Assembly: GCF_017795885.1 (NCBI RefSeq)
Contig: NZ_CP059297.1
Span: forward strand, 2,671,001 to 2,735,000
Reading direction: 5' to 3'
DNA: 64,000 nucleotides
DNA from: Brevundimonas sp. AJA228-03
GTDB lineage: Bacteria; Pseudomonadota; Alphaproteobacteria; Caulobacterales; Caulobacteraceae
How positions within the stretch are numbered: the first letter of the stretch is position 1; every line of letters begins with the position of its first letter. Positions 1-8,276 of the stretch are shown one piece after another. Under the pieces are notes generated by a model, which saw only the letters and a program-made list of their open reading frames with translations, did not search any database and was not told the origin of the DNA. The translations under genes and the position numbers were made by a program.

Positions 1-2
1 AT

Positions 3-134
3 CGCTTCGAACTGATCGGTGAGGTCCGCAACGCGACCAACGAGGAGAAGATCAACTACACCGGAAACGACATCTATCGGGACGTGTCCTTCTACGGGCG
101 CCAGGTCTGGGCGGGCACCACCTTCAGGTTCTAG
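3..134 (+). CDS. TonB-dependent receptor, C-terminal end only (cut by window edge)
   Basis: The frame is open from the window edge to the TAG at 132-134 and encodes 43 residues. The sequence has the look of the last strands of an outer-membrane beta barrel: an 'EVRNATNEEK' segment like the 'xATNLTN' segment of the receptor at 2317-4953, and a terminal aromatic signature ending F-R-F, the usual C-terminal Phe of such porins. Family knowledge says these proteins import siderophores, vitamins or sugars across the outer membrane using TonB energy. The plug domain and substrate cannot be judged from this fragment. Confidence 0.75.
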   Translation, partial: RFELIGEVRNATNEEKINYTGNDIYRDVSFYGRQVWAGTTFRF

Positions 135-279
135 GGCCTGATCGGCAGAGGGGGGCCCACAACGTGGGTCCGCCGAAATCGTGCATCGCGCTCTCGCTCA
201 GTCCTGGAGCCTCATTCACGGCTTCGGCGGAATCGCGAAGCAATGCCACCTCAACCGATGAGGCTCTGATTGTGCGACC

Positions 280-492
280 TCAACAGGGTGTCCATCCGGT
301 CCGGGCCGAGGGAACTGGAGTTGAAGCCTTCAGACCGGACCTCGGAGGAGGACCGAATGGTCGGGCATAAACATGTCGGCTGACAGCGCTTGGTCGAGCC
401 GGGCTGGTGCGGCGGGTCAAGCTGCGCGTCTCCGCCACCCTCACGAAGGCGTGCAAAACGTCGATGTCCCGATCGAAGATGCGATCAGCCAT
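280..492 (-). pseudogene. remnant of a LysR-family regulator (HTH end only)
   Basis: A 70-residue minus-strand reading frame begins MADRIFDRDIDVLHAFVRVA and continues ETRSLTR...PSAVSRHV, which matches the start and recognition helix of a LysR winged-helix domain. The segment between the helices is short and out of register, and after residue 41 the sequence becomes a Pro/Ser/Arg-rich tail with no effector-binding domain, so it looks decayed. A normal member has about 300 residues. It faces away from the SbtA-like remnant at 587-757, an arrangement often seen for LysR genes and DUF897 transporters. Family call is by eye; the degeneration is inferred. Confidence 0.45.
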
Positions 493-586
493 ACATAAGT
501 ATTTGTTATGCGTTGTATCACACCAATAAACTGGAACGGCCTTGATCCCGGCGTTACAGGGGCCCCGCTCAAACGCGGATTGATCC

Positions 587-757
587 ATGCCCGACCTCGC
601 TGCCAGCCTTGAACGACTGACCTCTCCGGCGATCCTGTTCTTCTTCCCCGGCGCGGCGGCGGCTTTCGTGCGGTCAGACCTGGCCATCACCTTCCCCTTC
701 AACCTGACCTTCGGCATCGCCCTCTACGCCGCTGCAGCCCATTGGCTGTGGTCGTGA
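587..757 (+). pseudogene. internally deleted SbtA-like bicarbonate transporter remnant
   Basis: This 56-codon frame joins what looks like the first 34 residues of a sodium-dependent bicarbonate permease (SPAILFFFPGAAAAFVRSDLAI) straight onto what looks like its last 22 residues (TFPFNLTFGIALYAAAAHWLW). Full members of PF05982/DUF897 have roughly 300-370 residues and about ten membrane segments. The two ends are still in frame, so a mini two-helix product could be made, but transport is not plausible. The deletion interpretation rests on remembered family ends, not on an alignment. Confidence 0.5.
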
Positions 758-789
758 GTGGGCACCTTCTTCAACAACGGAGACCAACG

Positions 790-1239
790 ATGACGCTGTT
801 TGCCCTCGCGACCCTGCTGCTGGCCGCGCCCGTCCAGGCGGCCTGTCCCGCCGTCACGACCGCCGGTGTCGAGGCCCAGTTCCAGCGGTTCAACGCCGCC
901 TGGGCCACGCAAGACCCGGATACGGTGACCGCCCTGTTCACCGCAGAGCCGGTGTTGCTGCCGACGCTTTCGAACACGCCGCGCACGACGCCGGCGGCTG
1001 TCCGCGACTATTTCGTCGGCTTCCTGCGGAACCGCCCGGTCGGCCGGATCGACACCAGCACGGTTGAGATCGACTGCCAGACCGCATCACGCGTCGGCAC
1101 CTGGACAGTGACCCTGACCGATCCCGCCACGGGTGCCAGCCGCGACGTGCACGCCCGCTATTCCTTCATCTACCGGTTCGAGGACGGCGAGTGGAAGATC
1201 GACCATCTCCATTCATCGGTGATGCCCGAAGGGCATTGA
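790..1239 (+). CDS. secreted SnoaL/DUF4440-like (SgcJ/EcaC family) protein
   Basis: The 149-residue protein starts at the ATG preceded by GGAG (782 region), so the more upstream in-frame start is not needed. Residues 1-16 form a short signal peptide ending at A-x-A ('APVQAA'). The rest fits the NTF2-like alpha+beta cone fold: FNAAWATQDPDTVTALFTAEPVLLP, then a strand-rich half ending YSFIYRFEDGEWKIDHLHSS. Members of this family often bind small ligands or are orphan folds; no catalytic role can be assigned. It ends two bases before the convergent phospholipase gene. Confidence 0.7.
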   Translation: MTLFALATLLLAAPVQAACPAVTTAGVEAQFQRFNAAWATQDPDTVTALFTAEPVLLPTLSNTPRTTPAAVRDYFVGFLRNRPVGRIDTSTVEIDCQTASRVGTWTVTLTDPATGASRDVHARYSFIYRFEDGEWKIDHLHSSVMPEGH

Positions 1240-1240
1240 T

Positions 1241-2287
1241 CTAGCGCGGTAGACGGATCGCCCCGGCCTCCGACGCACGCGGGTTCGGCTGGGAGAAGCC
1301 GTCGGCCAGCCGGACCACGAAGTTCAGGCCCAGCGGATCGGGCGCGCCCGGATAGTAGTCGGTGCTGATGATCTGGGCCCCGGCCTGGACGGCCGCGTCC
1401 AGTCGGCCGAGGTCGCCGATGCGCGCCTCGGCGGTGTTGGCGTCGGCCCGGCTGCGGACCAGAAACCCCTGGCCGACCAGACGCCGGATGGTTTCGCCCT
1501 CGACCACCGGGTCCTGAATGTTGAACACCGCCGCCTCGGCCGCATCCTCGGGATAGAAGCCGAACATCATCCGTCCGCGCAGGGCCGGATGGCCCTCGGC
1601 ATACAGGGCGTTCAGGCGCGGGCTGGTGTCGTGGACCAGCAGCACCTTGCCGCGCGAGGCCTCGACCGTCGGCCAATGCCGGGCCAGCGCCGCCTCGCGC
1701 AGGGTGGCGTGATCGCCCCGCACGCTGTCGGGCGTGATGACCCGGTCGCCGAAGACGGTGCGAATGGTAGCATCGATCGCGTCCAGACCTGCGACGTCAT
1801 AGGGTTCGGGTGCGTCGCGATTGTTGACCAGGATGACGATCAGCTCGTGGTCCGGATGGGCCGCGGACCAGTCGGCGACGATTGCCAGGCACAGCTCCAG
1901 CGTCAGGCAGTGGGTCTGATCGTCGAACGGCGGGATGTGCAGCACCTTGGCCCCCGGTGCGGACATGATGGCCAGGGCCCGCGGGTCGCCGGCATAGGGA
2001 CCGGCGAACAGTCCGCCGTGGCGGTCCGAGACCGGATCGAATTCGAACTGGCGAATCCCCAGGGCCAGCTGGTCCTCTACCGGCGGGTGGCCGTACTCAA
2101 GGCCCGGAAGCAGGGTCGGTGCCGCCGCGCGGATGGCCTCGATCACCGGGGCATCCGGATAGGGTCGATAGGAGTTGTGGCTGCCCAGGATCTGGATCTG
2201 GTTGATCTTCAGATCCTGCGCCGACGCGGGCTGGGCCAGCGTCAGCAGGGCGAACGCCGCCATGAACGGTTTGCGGACATCGATCAT
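1241..2287 (-). CDS. secreted Ca2+-dependent phosphoinositide phospholipase C-like protein
   Basis: 348 residues with a signal peptide (cleavage near ASA-Q, residue 24). The TIM-barrel X-region is visible: GSHNSYRPYP at residues 35-44 carries the catalytic-type His37, followed by EDQLALGIRQFEFDPVSDRHGG with the acidic metal-binding pattern of PF16670 (PI-PLC-C1, Ca2+-dependent). The expected reaction is cleavage of phosphoinositides or inositol-containing phosphodiesters in the periplasm or outside the cell. Its start lies 29 bases after the stop of the TonB receptor at 2317-4953 on the same strand, so the two are probably co-transcribed. The actual substrate is not known. Confidence 0.8.
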   Translation of the reverse strand: MIDVRKPFMAAFALLTLAQPASAQDLKINQIQILGSHNSYRPYPDAPVIEAIRAAAPTLLPGLEYGHPPVEDQLALGIRQFEFDPVSDRHGGLFAGPYAGDPRALAIMSAPGAKVLHIPPFDDQTHCLTLELCLAIVADWSAAHPDHELIVILVNNRDAPEPYDVAGLDAIDATIRTVFGDRVITPDSVRGDHATLREAALARHWPTVEASRGKVLLVHDTSPRLNALYAEGHPALRGRMMFGFYPEDAAEAAVFNIQDPVVEGETIRRLVGQGFLVRSRADANTAEARIGDLGRLDAAVQAGAQIISTDYYPGAPDPLGLNFVVRLADGFSQPNPRASEAGAIRLPR

Positions 2288-2316
2288 CGCGGCGGGCCCC
2301 CGGACCTGGAGTTGGA

Positions 2317-4953
2317 TCAGAAACGGGCGCGCAGGCTCAAGGTGACCGTTCGGCCGTAGTCATTGATTTCGGCAGGGCGGTTGGTCGAGCCGGCATAGGT
2401 GTATTTGTAGGCGTTGGTCAGATTGGTCGCCTCCAGCGTCACCGCATAGGTGTCGGTCACGTCGAACGAGATCGAACCGTCCAGCGAGCCGAAATCGTCG
2501 ACGAAGGTCTGGGCCTGGGTCGTGCTGCCGGTGCCGGACAGGAACTTCGCGCGCCAGAAATAGCCGATCCGGGCCTGCAACCGGTCACGCTCGTAGAAGG
2601 CCACCAGATTGTAGCTGGTCTTGGACAGACCCACCAGTTCGTCGGTGATGATGCGCGCGCCCGAGGTGAACTCGGATTTCACGTCCACCAGCGTGAAGGA
2701 CGCTTGCAAGCCCAGACCGTCGAAAGGCGCAGGCAGGAAGTCGAACACCTGATTATAGGCGGCCTCGAAACCGGTCAGCTTGGCCTCGCCACCGTTGGCC
2801 AGGCTGGACAGCAGGATGTCGCCGCGTCCCGGCACCTGGATCGTGGTGTTGGCGGCGGTGATGTAGTCGTCCAGCTTCTTGTAGAAGACCGCGCCGGTCA
2901 GCGAGCCGGTCGGGGCGAAATACCATTCCAGCGACACGTCGGCCTGGGTCGCCAGGAAAGGCTCCAGCGCCGGGTTGCCGCCGGACGCCGTCGGGCTGTC
3001 GCGCGAGACGGTGATGCGTGGCGCGATGTCGACCAGGTTGGGCCGGGTCAGGACCCGCGAGGCGGAGGCACGGGCGATCAGGGTATCGGTGAGCTCTGCA
3101 CGCAGGTTCAGGCTGGGGAGCCAGTCGTCATAGGTCTTGGGATAGCTGACCGGTGTGGGTGTCGTGCCGTTGACCAGCGTGCCGCTGGCCGTCTGTTCGG
3201 TCTGGCTGTAGCGGACGCCGACATTGCCGGTCACCGGGATCGACCCGACATCGAACGCGAAGTCGCCCCGCACGTAGGCGGCGCTGACGGTCTCGCTCAC
3301 CACGAACGAACTGCGCAGGTCGGCCGTGGATGGGGCCTGGTTGCGCACCGCATCGGTATAGAGAAGGTTGAAGAAGGCCGTGCGCGACGGTGCCACCCAG
3401 ACGCGCGGGGTATTGCCGCCGAAATCCGACAGGAAGTTCGTGATCGGCAGCGTCGTGACGAAGTTGGACCCCAGGGTCGAGACCGGCACGCCGAGCAGGG
3501 TGTTCAGCACGATGTCGCGGCGGATGTAGTTGCGCTCACGCTCGCGATACTGGGCCCCGAAGGCGATGCGGGTCAGGAAGCCGTCGAATTCGCGATGGGC
3601 GTCCAGCTTCGCGGCCTGGTCGGTGTCGCGCGAATCCTTGCGGGTATAGTCGAAGGCGTCGCCCGAATAGTTGGCCGGATTGTTATAGTCGACCGGCCCG
3701 GACAGGAGGGCGACCTCCTTGTACCCGCGCGAAAAGTCGAACGTCAGCGGCGCGAAATAGGAAATCCGGTTGCGCGTCGTGGCCAGACCTGCGGGATGAT
3801 AGCTGCGGGCATAGGAGTAGGTCAGGTCGCCCGTGACGGTCCATTCGCCCGGCGTCCAGGTCTGTTTCAGGCCCCAGACCTGCAGGTCGTGGCGGTTCAG
3901 GCTGGTCTCGCGCGAGGCCATCCAGCGGACGTTGTCGATGGTGCCCGACACGATGGTGTCGCCGACCACGCGCTGGGTGCCCGCCCGGAACACCGGTTGG
4001 CGGAAGGTGCGATCGTCCGGATAGATGTCGAGGCCGTACTCGTCGTAGTCGACGTCCAGACGGGTGATCAGGAAGTCGAAATCGGTCTGGAAGTCGTCAT
4101 TGGGACGCCATTGCAGGGCCAGCGAGCCCGAGACGCGTTCGCGATCTTCAAGCTCGATGGTCGGGCGGGTTCTCGTCGGAGCATAGAGACCTGCGGGCAG
4201 GCCACCGGCCACCGCCGGGGTAAACCGGTCCAGCACCCAGCCGAAGTTGAAGAAGCGGTCGTTGCGGACGGTCCGCTCGTCATACAAACCGGAGACCAGC
4301 ACGCCCAGGGTGCCATCCTGGTTGTTCCAGCTGTAGAGGCCCGAGACCGAGGGATCGGTCTTTTCGGCCAGATCATTGTAGGACGCCCGCAGTGACAGGG
4401 CCGCGCGGGATCCCAGATCCAGGGGACGGAAGGTGTGGACGTCGATATTGCCGCCCAGGGCCCCGTCGTTCATGTCCGCGGTCGGGGCCTTCACCACCTC
4501 GATCGACGACACCAGTTCGGACGGCAGGACCTCGAAGCGGAAGTTGCGACCCTGCGCCCCGCCGTTCTCGATCAGCTCGTTGATGGCGACCGAACGGCCG
4601 TTCAGTTCGACGTTCTGGAACTGGGGCCCAAGGCCACGCACGCTGATGAACAGGCCCTGCCCGCGCTGGCGGTCCAGCGTCACGCCCGGAACCGTCTGCA
4701 GCGCCTCGGCGGCGTTCAGGCTGGGAAACTTGCCGATGTCCTCGGCGGTCACGGCGTCCAGGCTGTAGTCGGCCTCGCGCTTCAGGGTCGACGCGCGCTG
4801 CAGACTGCGGGCGTAGCCGGTGACGATGATTTCGTCGACGGTGTCCTCGGCCGTCTGGACCGGCGCGGCAGAGGTCTGGGCGAACGCTGCGCTCGCGCCG
4901 AGTGTCACGAAACAGACGGTTGCGGCCGTCCCGAGCAAGGTCGTCTTCAGCAT
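2317..4953 (-). CDS. TonB-dependent receptor (TIGR01782-type)
   Basis: 878 residues. A signal peptide ends at AFA-Q (about residue 26). A TonB-box-like segment, DEIIVTGYARS, is followed by the plug domain (DIGKFPSLNAAEALQTVPGV, then ISVRGLGPQFQNVELNGRSV) and a long 22-strand-type barrel ending in R-A-R-F. The phrase DIGKFPxxNxAEALQ is typical of the proteobacterial subfamily that tends to sit beside carbohydrate-active enzymes. Here a GH10 xylanase gene lies 140 bases upstream and a phospholipase 29 bases downstream on the same strand. Outer-membrane uptake of xylan fragments or another enzyme product is the likely role; this is inferred from context. Confidence 0.9.
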   Translation of the reverse strand: MLKTTLLGTAATVCFVTLGASAAFAQTSAAPVQTAEDTVDEIIVTGYARSLQRASTLKREADYSLDAVTAEDIGKFPSLNAAEALQTVPGVTLDRQRGQGLFISVRGLGPQFQNVELNGRSVAINELIENGGAQGRNFRFEVLPSELVSSIEVVKAPTADMNDGALGGNIDVHTFRPLDLGSRAALSLRASYNDLAEKTDPSVSGLYSWNNQDGTLGVLVSGLYDERTVRNDRFFNFGWVLDRFTPAVAGGLPAGLYAPTRTRPTIELEDRERVSGSLALQWRPNDDFQTDFDFLITRLDVDYDEYGLDIYPDDRTFRQPVFRAGTQRVVGDTIVSGTIDNVRWMASRETSLNRHDLQVWGLKQTWTPGEWTVTGDLTYSYARSYHPAGLATTRNRISYFAPLTFDFSRGYKEVALLSGPVDYNNPANYSGDAFDYTRKDSRDTDQAAKLDAHREFDGFLTRIAFGAQYRERERNYIRRDIVLNTLLGVPVSTLGSNFVTTLPITNFLSDFGGNTPRVWVAPSRTAFFNLLYTDAVRNQAPSTADLRSSFVVSETVSAAYVRGDFAFDVGSIPVTGNVGVRYSQTEQTASGTLVNGTTPTPVSYPKTYDDWLPSLNLRAELTDTLIARASASRVLTRPNLVDIAPRITVSRDSPTASGGNPALEPFLATQADVSLEWYFAPTGSLTGAVFYKKLDDYITAANTTIQVPGRGDILLSSLANGGEAKLTGFEAAYNQVFDFLPAPFDGLGLQASFTLVDVKSEFTSGARIITDELVGLSKTSYNLVAFYERDRLQARIGYFWRAKFLSGTGSTTQAQTFVDDFGSLDGSISFDVTDTYAVTLEATNLTNAYKYTYAGSTNRPAEINDYGRTVTLSLRARF

Positions 4954-5093
4954 GATGATGGATCCCCGCGCCGCCGTGCCCCATGCGGGCAGCGCTGCGG
5001 TGCCATAGGCCGGGATTGCGACGCAGTTATTTGATCAAGGCGACGGTTCGACAGCCTATTGTGCGTGTACGGAGCCGTATCGTCCGGGGTCGG

Positions 5094-6146
5094 CTAATCG
5101 CCCTGAAGACCCGCCATCACGGCGCGATACATCGGGTTGGGCCGCCCGGCCGTGTCGAACAGCAGGGGGCTGTCCTTGCCGTCGTCACGAGCTCCGCCCC
5201 TCAGCCAGCTGTCGGTGTCGCGCAGGCCCCAGACGGTGAAGGCGAACCTCTGGGCCGACGGAAGCGCAACGAAGGCCTCGGTCAGTTCGGCGACGCGCGC
5301 GGTCTGCTGGTCGATCTTCTGGCGCGGCGAGCGGATGTCGATGCGGCCCTCGGATCGCAGACTGGCATCCAGCTCCGACACATGGATCGGCAGGCCGAAC
5401 CGGGCGGCTTCCTTGAAAAAGGCGCGGGTTTGGCCGACGGGGATCTCGATATCCAGGTGCGACTGGGTGCCGATACCGCCGACGGGGACCCCCGCCTTCA
5501 GCAGCCGCTCGACCAGCCGCAGAAAGGTCGCGCCCTTCACCGGATTGTTCTCCAGATTGTAGTCGTTCAGGAACAGCACCGCATCCGGATCGGCCATCTT
5601 CGCCTGTTCGAAGGCGCGGGCGATATAGCCTTCCTGCCCCAGGACGTCCGACCACAGGCAGGACCGCAGTCCGTTCCCGTCCTCGGCCACCGCCTCATTG
5701 ACGACGTCCCAGCCGGTGGCGCGGCCGCGGTATCGCCCGACGACCTCGGCGATGTAGCGGTCGTACTCCCGCCGGAACCGCGCCGGGTCCAGCGACCGGA
5801 AGAAGGCGCTGTCCTGGGAATACCAGATCAGGGTGGTGCAATAGAGCCTGAGCTCATGCGCCGTGCAGAAGTCGGCGATCCGGTCGGGGGCGTCCCAGCG
5901 ATAGTCGCCGGTCTCCGACAGGATGTACTCCATCTTCATCTCCCACTCCGGCGTCAGCTGGGAGACGTGAGTCAGGGCCAGGTTCACCCAGGCCGGTTCG
6001 TCGAAATGCCCGCTCATGGCGGCCACGCCGATCGGGAAGGGCGCGATGGATTTCAAAGGTGTGGCATCGACCGCCGGCGCGGCCTCGGTGTTCCCGCAGG
6101 CGGCCAGAGCGAGGGATGACAGCAGAACAGAGCGGCGGTCGATCAT
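5094..6146 (-). CDS. GH10 endo-1,4-beta-xylanase, lipoprotein
   Basis: 350 residues from the ATG at 6146; a longer frame exists but runs into the repeat at 6151-6297. The N-terminus (MIDRRSVLLSSLALAAC) carries a lipobox with Cys17. The GH10 barrel is clear: TPEWEMKM near residues 65-72, WDVVNEA with acid/base Glu151, LNDYNLE near 193-199, and SELD with nucleophile Glu258. The protein hydrolyses internal xylan beta-1,4 bonds. It has no carbohydrate-binding module. It precedes the TonB receptor on the same strand, consistent with a hydrolysis-plus-uptake pair. Confidence 0.9.
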   Translation of the reverse strand: MIDRRSVLLSSLALAACGNTEAAPAVDATPLKSIAPFPIGVAAMSGHFDEPAWVNLALTHVSQLTPEWEMKMEYILSETGDYRWDAPDRIADFCTAHELRLYCTTLIWYSQDSAFFRSLDPARFRREYDRYIAEVVGRYRGRATGWDVVNEAVAEDGNGLRSCLWSDVLGQEGYIARAFEQAKMADPDAVLFLNDYNLENNPVKGATFLRLVERLLKAGVPVGGIGTQSHLDIEIPVGQTRAFFKEAARFGLPIHVSELDASLRSEGRIDIRSPRQKIDQQTARVAELTEAFVALPSAQRFAFTVWGLRDTDSWLRGGARDDGKDSPLLFDTAGRPNPMYRAVMAGLQGD

Positions 6147-6150
6147 CGTT

Positions 6151-6297
6151 CTCCCTCCCCCTCGGGGGAGGGTGGTCGAAGCGAAGCGAAGACCGGGTGG
6201 GGAGGGCAAGGCAATCTGGACTCCGGTCTGGGCGGCCTCGTCTTGCCGCCCCCACCCGATCGCTTCGCGATCTGCCCTCCCCCGCAGGGGGAGGGAG
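6151..6297 (+). repeat. intergenic palindromic element with CTCCCTCCCCC ends
   Basis: The element starts with CTCCCTCCCCC (6151-6161) and ends with the reverse complement GGGGGAGGGAG (6287-6297). Each end also forms its own small hairpin (about 6152-6172 and 6274-6296), and the inner parts share ACCGGGTGGGG versus CCCCACCCGAT. It fills most of the space between the xylanase start and the fliJ stop. Related CCCTCCCCC hairpins occur at 12751 and near 15149, so this is probably a dispersed intergenic repeat of this lineage. Confidence 0.6.
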
Positions 6298-6308
6298 ATG
6301 GGTGTGCG

Positions 6309-6719
6309 TTAGCCCGCACGCTTCCTCAACCCCATCTCGTCGAACGCCGCCGTCTCACGCTTGCCGGCGGCGACGATGGCGTTCAGACGGGTCATCTCGG
6401 CGACGTGTTCGAACTTCTTCAGCTCGGAATAGGCCCCGGTCAGGGCGTCACGGGCCCCTTCTTCCTCGGCGTCCAGGGTGACCAGGTCGCCCTCGGCGGC
6501 ACCCTTTCGGGCCTTCCAGCCCGTCAGATAGCCCTGCAGCATCATTGCGGCCTCCGCGTCGATCCGGGCGCGCTCGCGCTCGATCTCGGCCTCGGCATCC
6601 AGAACGGCCAGGCGCATCTCGGCCGATGCCTTCTTCGACGTGATCTCGGCGAGGCGCTTCTGCAGCGTCTCCACCTCATAGTTGGAAATGCGGATCAGGG
6701 AATGGGCCCAGGCGGTCAT
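6309..6719 (-). CDS. fliJ: flagellar export chaperone FliJ
   Basis: 136 residues, almost entirely alpha-helical and rich in Glu, Lys, Arg and Ala, with heptad-like spacing through residues 15-125 (for example YEVETLQKRLAEITSKKASAE). Length, charge pattern and position directly after fliI identify it as FliJ, the antiparallel coiled coil that sits in the FliI hexamer and escorts unloaded chaperones to the FlhA export gate. Sequence conservation in this family is low, so the call rests partly on the neighbour. A repeat-rich gap separates it from fliI. Confidence 0.8.
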   Translation of the reverse strand: MTAWAHSLIRISNYEVETLQKRLAEITSKKASAEMRLAVLDAEAEIERERARIDAEAAMMLQGYLTGWKARKGAAEGDLVTLDAEEEGARDALTGAYSELKKFEHVAEMTRLNAIVAAGKRETAAFDEMGLRKRAG

Positions 6720-6750
6720 ACGGTTACAGTACCTTTATCCAGATCAAGTC

Positions 6751-6866
6751 AGTGGCGAGAGGCGAGTGGCGGGTGGCGAGAGAGCCGGCGACCTCGTCGA
6801 TGGACTGATCGTCAGCCATCGTCCGCGATGCGCGCCCGGTCTTCGCTTCACTCGTCACTCGCCACT
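6751..6866 (+). repeat. GTGGCGAG-type inverted repeat between fliJ and fliI
   Basis: Several copies of a GTGGCGAG-like octamer lie at 6751-6782, and an inverted copy lies at 6849-6866. The outer arms agree at 16 of 18 positions. The distal arm overlaps the last three codons and the stop codon of fliI, which read Ser-Gly-Glu-stop. It looks like a dispersed intergenic repeat that has landed in the fliI 3' end. Confidence 0.55.
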
Positions 6867-8204
6867 TTGAACCAGACCTTGGTTCAGAATGCTTTCCAAC
6901 CGGTTGAAGGAATCGGCCATCCGCGTGACGTCCTCCTTGTCCTGACCCAGGAACGCCTCCAGCGCCGGGTTCAGGGCGATGGCACGGTCGGTGACCGGGT
7001 CGGCCCCCGCGCGATAGGCCCCGATCTTGATCAGCTCCTCCATCGACGCATAGGCCGACAGACACTGGCGCGCCCGCTTGTTCAGCTCGCGCTCCGGCGG
7101 GGTCTGGCACCCCGGCAGGGTCCGGCTGACGGACTTCAGCACATCGATGGCCGGAAACCGCCCGCGCTCGGCGATCTTGCGATCCATCACGATATGCCCG
7201 TCCAGGATCCCGCGCACCGCGTCGGCGATCGGCTCGTCGTGATCGCCGCCGTCCACCAGCACGGTGAACATGGCCGTGATCGGTGCCGCCGTCGTCCCGT
7301 CCGGCCGGATCGGCCCCGGTCCGGCGCGTTCCAGCAGCTTGGGCAGTTCGGAGAAGACGGTGGGGGTATAGCCCTTGGTCGTCGGCGGTTCGCCCGCCGC
7401 CAGTCCGATCTCGCGCTGGGCCATGGCGAAGCGGGTGACCGAGTCCATCAGGCACAGCACTTCCAGATCCTGGTCCCGAAGGTATTCGGCGATCGCCATG
7501 GTCATATAGGCCGCCTGACGCCGCTTCAGCGCCGGCTCGTCCGACGTCGCCACCACGACGATGGCGCGACGCAGACCCTCTTCGCCCAGGGTCTCCTCGA
7601 TGAATTCGCGCACTTCCCGGCCCCGTTCGCCGATCAGGCCGACGACGACGGCGTCGCAGGTCGCCTGACGCGCCAGCATGGACAACAGCACCGACTTGCC
7701 CACGCCCGAGCCCGCGAAGATGCCCAGACGCTGGCCCCGGCAGGTCGTGGTGAAGACGTCCATCGACCGCACGCCCAGGTCCAGCCGCTCCCCCACCCGG
7801 CCTCGCGCATGGGCGGCGGGCGGCGCGGCGCGCAGCGGATAGGGTGCGGGCCCCTGCGGCAGCGGCCCCTTGCCGTCGATCGGCTGGCCGAAGGCATCGA
7901 TGATCCGGCCCAGCCAGGCCGTGGTCGGCTGGACCGCCGCCGCCTGGCCGATGATGTGGATGTCGGCCCCCGGCGCCACGCCCTCGACCGGGCCGAACGG
8001 CATCAGCAGGGCCTTAGAGTCGCGAAACCCGACCACCTCCGCCGGCAGGGGCGTGGTCCCCCGTCGCCCGATCTCGGCCCGCGCCCCGACGGCCAGCCGC
8101 GACAGCCCGCCCTTCGCCTCGATCAGCAGGCCGGACACGCCCGCCACCTTGCCGGTGACGACCAGGGGATCGACGGCTTCGACGGCGGCAACCAGGTTGT
8201 GCAT
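6855..8204 (-). CDS. fliI: flagellum-specific ATP synthase FliI
   Basis: 449 residues, normal for the family. It shows an N-terminal beta-barrel domain, then the F1-type ATPase core: Walker A AGSGVGKS at residues 164-171, the [10 protein letters not shown] segment, and a Walker B region [33 protein letters not shown]. FliI is the cytoplasmic ATPase of the flagellar type III export machine and works with FliH and FliJ. The C-terminus ends in residues encoded by an intergenic-type repeat. A TTAACCAC sequence about 25 bases upstream could be a CtrA half-site, as expected for class II flagellar genes in this order. Confidence 0.95.
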   Translation of the reverse strand: MHNLVAAVEAVDPLVVTGKVAGVSGLLIEAKGGLSRLAVGARAEIGRRGTTPLPAEVVGFRDSKALLMPFGPVEGVAPGADIHIIGQAAAVQPTTAWLGRIIDAFGQPIDGKGPLPQGPAPYPLRAAPPAAHARGRVGERLDLGVRSMDVFTTTCRGQRLGIFAGSGVGKSVLLSMLARQATCDAVVVGLIGERGREVREFIEETLGEEGLRRAIVVVATSDEPALKRRQAAYMTMAIAEYLRDQDLEVLCLMDSVTRFAMAQREIGLAAGEPPTTKGYTPTVFSELPKLLERAGPGPIRPDGTTAAPITAMFTVLVDGGDHDEPIADAVRGILDGHIVMDRKIAERGRFPAIDVLKSVSRTLPGCQTPPERELNKRARQCLSAYASMEELIKIGAYRAGADPVTDRAIALNPALEAFLGQDKEDVTRMADSFNRLESILNQGLVQSGE

Positions 8205-8224
8205 CCAAAGAGGGATGCGGGATC

Positions 8225-8232
8225 GTGGTTAA
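8225..8232 (-). promoter_or_regulatory. possible CtrA half-site upstream of fliI
   Basis: On the minus strand the sequence reads TTAACCAC, one base from the CtrA half-site TTAACCAT known from Caulobacter. It lies about 21 bases upstream of the fliI start. Eight-base matches arise by chance, so this is a suggestion only. Confidence 0.3.
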
Positions 8233-8276
8233 CGAGGGGTGAAGCGTCCGCGTCGTCAGGCGATACAGATGTGGGC

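Noticed and set aside
2704..4395. Long plus-strand frame inside the TonB receptor gene
   Set aside because: Antisense of a well-recognised receptor; composition is Arg/Gly/His-rich with no family features.
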